DNA of 64,000 nt from Ustulina deusta (Eukaryota > Ascomycota > Sordariomycetes > Xylariales > Xylariaceae). Below, in pieces: positions 57,734 through 64,000 of this stretch. A model generated the notes under the pieces. The model searched no databases, was not told where the DNA came from, and was given only the letters and a program-made list of their open reading frames with translations. The stretch spans positions 1,922,001 to 1,986,000 of the forward strand of contig JAJNNX010000002.1 of NCBI GenBank assembly GCA_023159155.1, read 5' to 3'. Within the stretch, counting starts at the first letter, position 1, and each line of letters opens with the position of its first letter. Position numbers and translations under genes: made by a program.

Positions 57734-60010
57734 GGCAACGTAATCGGTCCCGAGATTCCGGAAGCTGGAGTCGCTTTGATTGTGTTGTGAATACCGTAGT
57801 GTGTGAGTGATGTGTGAACCGCTGTGGTTGCGTCTGTATCGGATATGTTGGATACGCGGCACGGCGCAGTGAAGCTCTATCGACTCCGAGAGCACATGAA
57901 GCCTTGACTCATCACTAAACCTTCGTGACGCAGCTTTTTTTTAAAGTTGGTGTCAGGGATACTAAGGTAGGTGACTGCATTCCTAGATAGTTTGTAATGA
58001 TCGAGGCTCCCATCAGCTAGGTTACCGTATTACCCCGCTGCCGCCAGTCGATATAACAGCTAGGCACATCAGCAAACGGTAGGCACTTAATTAATTGCCT
58101 TCTACTTCCCGCCTCCGAGCATCGTTTGTAGTGGGGGTATTTGTTTAAACCTTACGGTGCGGCACCTACATCTATGTAGCACAGCATGCTCCCCCGGCTA
58201 CTTTACGTTTGTATCTTTGATGCACGGTCTCGAGCTGTCATTGTCAAGGCTGGCTGTCTAGAAATAAGAAATACATAGTAAATAGAAACTAATCATTAGA
58301 AAAAGAGGCTTGCTGATTGGACCTGGCTTCTGCAGGTCCGAGCATGTCAAGATATTTCCTGTTCATTGTTCTGCATGCTATAATACTTCTCGTCATGACG
58401 TTGCCTGGACTGCATTGGCTGAACAGGCGTTGGCTGTAAGGCTCTGCCAAATATTGAGCGGGTAGTGCGGCATCGTAAACAATACGGTCTCTGTTCTCTG
58501 TCTGCAATACCATCAATTTGTGCGGCATGGCTGAAATAAAAAGATGGATGCATACCTCACGAAGCACTCTCATTTTAGGGCCATATAGAGCTTATGTCTG
58601 CCATTCGCTGCTCTATTCAGATCCAAGAGCACGGGGAATATTCTTGCTGGACCGTATTAGTAGGGCAGTACGGTTAACAGGATTCTGACTTCCATCTAGC
58701 CATAGCGTGACCACTTTCCCCGGAACAAAAAAGAGGTTTGGTTCATTGCTAGAGCAGATAGTCTATTGAGAACTATTGGGTCCTCGCACACGTCACTGTA
58801 TTTCTAGGATCCTTATGGGATTAGCTGGCCGCATATTGATGATATTCTTTCTCTCTTGTTACTGTTAGTTATAGCACCACTTTGCTTATCTCCTTCACAG
58901 CACCTCAGACACGTCTATTATAGTTCATCTTCGGCGGCAGGTAGTCCGCCACAACCCAACCCGCCCTCTCCACTTTTCCCGTTTGCGGCTATTCCCGTCC
59001 GCGCTGCCCTGCTTCTGTGCCGGCGGGTTAAGCGGGCCGAAGATGACCACACCCGTAGCACCTGGGGACATATCCGCTTATCCGCATCCTTCGGACGGAC
59101 CCACCAGACGAGCACAGTAGGGCGCTGCTGTTCGCGTCCAGGCGTCTACGTACAAATGGCCGAAGGGCTCTCCGTGATGCTATATCTACTGTGCGCCGAC
59201 TTTTGATCGTTGTAAATATGTGCCAAGGTTTTGCGTGGCCATCTTCAGCGCGATCACTGATGGCAGAGGCGACACTTTAGAGCCACAGACTTACTCTCTC
59301 TGTGTATGAACCTATAGAGTATACCCATAGCCAATCCAAACCTTTAACTGCAGCATGTTACTAAAGCCGAGGCTCATCCCTACATTAGTATTTTTTTTCT
59401 TCTCTCTCGTTAACCACCTAATATTTTGGATAGAATAAACTCTATAATGCAGGAAAGGCCAGGGTGAAGCTATATATAGCCAGGTAGGAAAAACAGCGAA
59501 AACTCAACGTATGTCCCATGTCTTCCGAGCTGTATAGTGAAGTGAACAATATGAGTAGGCTCAGTTATATAGGGGTGCTCACCTTGCCCTTCTACTAGGG
59601 GATAGGCTATACTACACTTTCAAGCATAAATGCGGAACGTTTGAATTGAGGAATCGGATAATCATGATAGAATGTAGTTTAATTTAACGTAATATATGAC
59701 TAGCAAGATTTCTCCTTCCCCCCCCCCCCCCCCTCTTTCTTTCCGAAGGTAGATGGCATTTAGTCCAATGATATGCGAGAGGTGGGAGGGGGCATGAACA
59801 AAACTGGAAATACAGCTAACCCAACACTAATCCTAGCTCGCATAAGCTAGTGTGGACTGTGTTGTGATCACAAGGATTACTGGCTATGCTAGCTCCCTTC
59901 ACTTTGCGAATAAGGATATTGAAAATTCGCATGTAACAACGTCACTTCTATCACCACTTCATATTCTTCGCCAGTCCGCGTCGTGATACAATAGTGGCTA
60001 CACTGTTCAA
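57734..60010. other. Intergenic, with a dispersed-repeat copy
   Basis: 2.3 kb, no convincing gene. ORFs at 58289-58573 and 58856-59206 have no family signal and unnatural composition. It includes repeat copy 2 (about 59546-59735), which ends in a 16-C run. Confidence 0.5.
59546..59735. repeat. Dispersed repeat, copy 2, with poly-C end
   Basis: The partner of 48961-49125, with an extra insertion of about 35 bases after GATAGGCTAT...AAGCATA. It ends in CTCCTT plus 16 C (59718-59733). An old element is suspected; no TIR, ORF or target duplication was identified. Confidence 0.5.
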
Positions 60011-62239
60011 ATGAATCTTTGTTCAGAGTGCGAAAGTCTTGACCTAGTCTCAGCTTTGCGGCGAGCTCAAAGTCCACCAGGATCCCCGCATGATGACTAC
60101 GATGATGGCCACAGCGTGATAGGGGGGTGGCATGCGCTTGGCCGCGACGTGTTTGCTTCTGCTTCCTCTTGCCGCTTATGTGCCTTGGTTCGCGAAGGCT
60201 GGATGAAGTGGCGTCTTCAGGTCATCCGTGAGGCCATTGACGACAACAGGTTCGACCCATTGAACCCGCCCGAAGATCTCTATGATGACATTGAAGATAT
60301 GAGCGCCTATCTCGGAGGGGAGACTTCGTTTGGCTTTATCCGGAGAAAACGCTACTGCAGCGAAGGTGAGAAGTGGAACTATGTTCTGGCAGTGAACTGT
60401 ACCGACCCTGGCGGTCAGTCATCTTATGACGTTAATGACCAGCTTGTGGCAGAACTGAGAATTACTCAGGCCGAGAACGAGGAGATTTCTGTCGAACTTG
60501 CCGAGTTTGAACTTGCAACCGCTGTTTGCGAAGATCCCATGTCAACCCATAGTGTTAGCACCGCGAAAGACTGGCTAGAAAATTGCGTGTTAAAACACGA
60601 GCCTTGCCGCGTCGGAGTCGGAGATATGCCGACAAGGTTCCTCGACGTCAATGATGGGCGGAACTGCGATAAAGTGTTCTTGCGAGAAAGCACCGATGAG
60701 GCAGACCACCGCTACGTAGCCCTCAGCCATTGCTGGGGAACCGCGCGGTCGTTGTGTCTCACTTCAACCACCCTCGAGACTCACCAGCAAGGCATCCCTA
60801 TCCAGATGCTCCCCAGTACCTTCCAAGACGCTGTAACTACTGTCCGCGCTCTTGGGCTGCGCTACCTTTGGATCGACAGCTTGTGCATCATTCAAGATGA
60901 TGCCGAAGATTGGCGCTACGAAGCCGGGCGGATGGCCGGGGTATATCGCAATGCCCATCTCGTCCTTTCCGCAGCCAGGGCAGGGTCGGATGAGGAGGGC
61001 TTTCTCAGCGGTCGACCAAGGCCCGACCACGTCGTATTCACCATTAATAGCAGCAACACTTCTCTTATCCTAAAGCTTTTGCCACCAACCCCACCAGGAG
61101 AGGCATCCGGTCTTACTCTCCATATCATCGCTGGCGAACCGCTGAGCAGCCGGGCATGGTGTCTTCAAGAGCGCTATCTCGCGCGCAGGGTTCTGCATTA
61201 CGGCACGCAACAGATGATTTGGGAATGCGGCGAGCACCGGGCTGCCGAGGACGGCGATTTCTCGCCTGTGGTCGAAGACCAGTTGGGGCGGATCAGGCGC
61301 TCCGCGAACTTGAGCACCACTGTCCTCAACTCAAGGACAAGAGAAGTCGAAGGGGTAACGGAGGTTCCCGAATACAGGCACACAGAATGGTACACCATGA
61401 TCGAAGACTATACTCGCCGTGACATAACCAAGGACTCGGACCGTCTCCCTGCATTACTTGGCCTCCGCGTGGCCCTTGAGTCGGAGATCGATGATACTTA
61501 TCTGGTTGGTATCTGGTTAAAAGGGCTCTTGGAGGGACTGATGTGGTGCGCTGCGTCTAGTGACAAACCGCTTGTTCGTCCGGACGGCCCTGCCGGCCCG
61601 TCGTGGTCATGGGCATCCGTGAAGGGTCCGGTCCGGTTCCCCATCTATTCATGGTTTGATGAGCGGGCGCGCTGGAAAGTACAAAGCACCTTCGAGCCTC
61701 TCGCCGAACATCTCGGCCATAGTCATATTCTAAATGACAACATTGCCACCCCTTCACAGCTACGGTTAATGTCGCCCATCGTACCTATCCGTGGCATAAA
61801 GCCACGAGCCGAGACGCCGCCAGAAAGCGGTGCCATAATGGGAAGCCCGCCCGAGAGATCGACTGTCGCAGATCGGAGCTTCTGTTTTCAGGGACATGAC
61901 AAAGCAGGATCGCCACGAGAGTTTTGGATTGACGGCTCGTTCGACGTCAGTGTGGAAGAAGAGGGCATCGATGCAAACAATCTACACATGATATTTCTAA
62001 CTCGGTTGCCTTTTATCTTTGAGGATTTTGAATTTCTTGAACATCGTTTTGGACTCTTGGTCGCGCGGCAGAGAGAGACTGGCAATTATAAAAGGGTCGG
62101 ATATGTGGATGGGTGTCTGCTTAGTGAAGACGTCACCGCCGCCTTTCCAAGAGAAGATGGCGACATGTTCGCACTCGAGATAAATGGACTGGCTCCAGAC
62201 CCCCTTCAAATCGAACGACGGGAGGTTGTGCTCATATAA
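60011..62239 (+). CDS. HET-domain (heterokaryon incompatibility) protein
   Basis: 742 aa, single exon. HET domains (TIR-like) trigger cell death in fungal allorecognition; most members have no known trigger. An N-terminal CxxC-type start (MNLCSECESL, CRLC) precedes the HET domain at about 235-400: YVALSHCWG, LPSTFQDAVTTVRALGLRYLWIDSLCIIQDDAEDW, AGRMAGVYRNAHLVLSAARA and, slightly later, LSSRAWCLQERYLARRVLHYGTQQMIWEC. The C-terminal half carries the usual post-HET region with GPSWSWASVKGPV. No WD, ankyrin or NACHT part, so it is a stand-alone HET gene. The ATG fits the frame start. Allelic partners cannot be named from sequence. Confidence 0.93.
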   Translation: MNLCSECESLDLVSALRRAQSPPGSPHDDYDDGHSVIGGWHALGRDVFASASSCRLCALVREGWMKWRLQVIREAIDDNRFDPLNPPEDLYDDIEDMSAYLGGETSFGFIRRKRYCSEGEKWNYVLAVNCTDPGGQSSYDVNDQLVAELRITQAENEEISVELAEFELATAVCEDPMSTHSVSTAKDWLENCVLKHEPCRVGVGDMPTRFLDVNDGRNCDKVFLRESTDEADHRYVALSHCWGTARSLCLTSTTLETHQQGIPIQMLPSTFQDAVTTVRALGLRYLWIDSLCIIQDDAEDWRYEAGRMAGVYRNAHLVLSAARAGSDEEGFLSGRPRPDHVVFTINSSNTSLILKLLPPTPPGEASGLTLHIIAGEPLSSRAWCLQERYLARRVLHYGTQQMIWECGEHRAAEDGDFSPVVEDQLGRIRRSANLSTTVLNSRTREVEGVTEVPEYRHTEWYTMIEDYTRRDITKDSDRLPALLGLRVALESEIDDTYLVGIWLKGLLEGLMWCAASSDKPLVRPDGPAGPSWSWASVKGPVRFPIYSWFDERARWKVQSTFEPLAEHLGHSHILNDNIATPSQLRLMSPIVPIRGIKPRAETPPESGAIMGSPPERSTVADRSFCFQGHDKAGSPREFWIDGSFDVSVEEEGIDANNLHMIFLTRLPFIFEDFEFLEHRFGLLVARQRETGNYKRVGYVDGCLLSEDVTAAFPREDGDMFALEINGLAPDPLQIERREVVLI

Positions 62240-64000
62240 CCTAAGCACTTTACTGTTGGTCTAACGCGGCGTGTTTCCCGGGGACTTTTGCGCCCCCTTC
62301 CCAAGGCTCATCTGTAGTTTCATTAGTCATGCTTCTGAATGCCGTCAATTGCCTTATCACTGAATTATTGTATAAGCTTGTCGTTAGGCCCCACCGGTAG
62401 ACATGTCTTCCGGCGACTTGGGAATTCTCGTGTAAGTTTCTTTAGCGCTTGAGAAATCAAGATCGTCTAGAACACGTTCCACCAGTTTCTTTCAATCGGG
62501 GCTTTCCATGAAATAAGTCGGTAGGAGAGAAAACTTCTTATAGAGGCTTCAGCATTGTATTAGGATATTTATACACTATATCGTCGGAAATAATCGCAAG
62601 GTCAACATCATTTGGCATTGTGTTGGGTATACTCAATCCAGCCATCTTGCCCAGGCCAGTATTGATATTGGTTCAACATCCTGGAGCGTGTGCTAGACTT
62701 ATGAGAGGAGACTTTGGACGAATTGAATGAAGTTTGCAGATATCGGGGGCGTAATTGCCTTTATCGGACAGAAATGAGATGCTGTCATGGGTGGTTATCC
62801 CAGAGTGAAGGTTGGTCACAAGTAGGTCACTGGTAGATAGAAGGGTATAGGTAAGGGCTTAATATCATTGATTCCTAACCTTTTTCTCCTAAGTATTTTG
62901 GGGAGAAATAGGTCTTTATATAAATATATCCTAGAATACAGACCCATATGGGTAGCTTCTACCCAATGGTGGCCCTGGTTCCTGACAGATGCTGGGACAT
63001 AATCCGTCCTGTTGTATCACGCCTCGTAGTTAAGCTTCTTGTTAGGATATTCTATTTGAATCTCGGAAAGTACTAGACGCAATGGTAGTCAGGGGAAAAT
63101 ATGCACTTATTTTACGGCTACTGTCTCTCGCACCGTCTATTCTGTCCTACAATTGGCTTGCTTGCACTCATGATTGCCCTTATCAATATGCCCAACTGGA
63201 AAGCAAGCACAGTCAAGGAGGTGGCAAAAAGCATCTGAAAAGGATGAAAAACTAGTATTCATATTATTATCTCTATTATTCAACACTGGTAGATGCATTG
63301 GAAATCAGAAATCATATGGATACATCAGTACTGATACGCGCAGGACGAGAAAAATTCACTTCAAAATCCAAACAAGTAGCTTGACTGGACATGACGCTGA
63401 CCGCCAACCACTCGACACCTTCTTTCGGCAGCGTCATCTCGACCTCTAAGTTCAGGACCACGGTCGGGAACCACAAGACGGCATGCGGTGCACTGTTTTC
63501 TCCGCGTTCTCCTGTCTTTCCTACCTTTTCATCCGATGATGCGTGCTTTTGGGCCACTGCCTGTTGCTGCAGAGAGGAGCGTCCGCAGCGCGCCCTGCTT
63601 AATTTTCTCGCCGCTGGCGGTGCGTAGCCACATGTTCAACATGCCGGGCGTTACAGGATCACTTCGGGGTACATAAAGGTGCCAATTACGGAGAGACCGC
63701 ACCGGTCGTTGTACTATTTCATAAAAGAATAATAGAATTGCAGACATTTAATGAAATATCTAGAGGCGTCAATGTAAATGCAATTATATTTGTCTTATGC
63801 CATGGTCTTTACGTGTATAAAGTCAGTATGTGTCAAGACCATGACTATCGGGAAGATGGTAGCCCACACCCTGGGGGTAGAGCTAGGTTCTCGTGGTATT
63901 ATAAATAGGGATAGGTGTTCCCCATAAAGATAGAGAAAGGCAGGAATCAGTAGATGCACTATTCGACTCCTACCTGTCCTACTTCTGCCTACCTGCTAGG
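62240..64000. other. Intergenic to the window end, no gene seen
   Basis: 1.8 kb without a convincing ORF; 63174-63747 ORFs overlap on both strands and have no family signal. An imperfect hairpin (TTTCTCCTA...GGGGAGAAA, about 62881-62911) is present. A TATAAATAGGG promoter-like box at about 63899-63909, near the right edge, may belong to a gene outside the window. Confidence 0.45.

Noticed and set aside
58289..59206. ORFs that could be small genes
   Set aside because: No coding character or family signal and overlapping frames in several directions.

Overview
The window is nuclear DNA of a filamentous ascomycete (Pezizomycotina, most likely Sordariomycetes). The evidence is short introns with GTANGT donors, CTAAC-type branch sites and YAG acceptors; typical filamentous-fungal genes (HET-domain protein, GH7 cellulase with a CBM1, GH5-type mannanase, C2H2 regulator, pmt4, per1); and a 22 kb AT-rich block that looks destroyed by RIP (repeat-induced point mutation). 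No species can be named from the sequence alone.

Left part, 1-22150: an AT-rich, gene-free isochore made of decayed LTR retrotransposons. It resolves into a nested structure. An outer Ty3/gypsy element on the + strand (1-1209 and 9003-12600) is split between its protease and its reverse transcriptase by an inner minus-strand Ty3/gypsy element (1210-9002). The inner element has 199-bp LTRs and a perfect 5-bp target duplication (TTAAT). Further right is a minus-strand Ty1/copia-type element (13884-21296) with about 280-bp LTRs. All three carry many stops and G-to-A/C-to-T changes, including the loss of the catalytic Asp pair in one reverse transcriptase. The ORFs in this block are chance ORFs. 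The boundary to normal GC is sharp, near 22.15 kb, next to a perfect 13-bp hairpin.

Right part, 22.4-64 kb: ordinary genes with long intergenic spaces. In order: mus81 (-), pcm1 (+), an initiator tRNA-Met (-), a secreted GH5-type mannanase (+), a secreted GH7 endoglucanase with CBM1 (-), per1 (+), a C2H2 transcription factor (-), a 5.2 kb gene desert, two orphan low-complexity proteins (- and +), a broken protein kinase (-), a mitochondrial RidA/Mmf1-like protein (-), pmt4 (+), a prenylcysteine oxidase-like flavoprotein (-) and a HET-domain protein (+).

Functional links: pcm1 (UDP-GlcNAc for chitin and glycans), per1 (GPI-anchor remodelling) and pmt4 (O-mannosylation) all serve the cell wall and secretory pathway. 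The two glycoside hydrolases attack plant mannan and cellulose. I could join most exons by splice sites plus homology to the family, and I checked reading frame and phase. The exception is the N-terminus of the GH7 gene, which does not join cleanly. I found no clearly new multi-gene system. The most unusual signals are a 59-bp GC-rich LTR core that escaped RIP in both copies, the RIP-like nonsense mutation in the kinase pseudogene, and recurrent CCTACCTAGG-type motifs and a dispersed repeat with poly-C ends.
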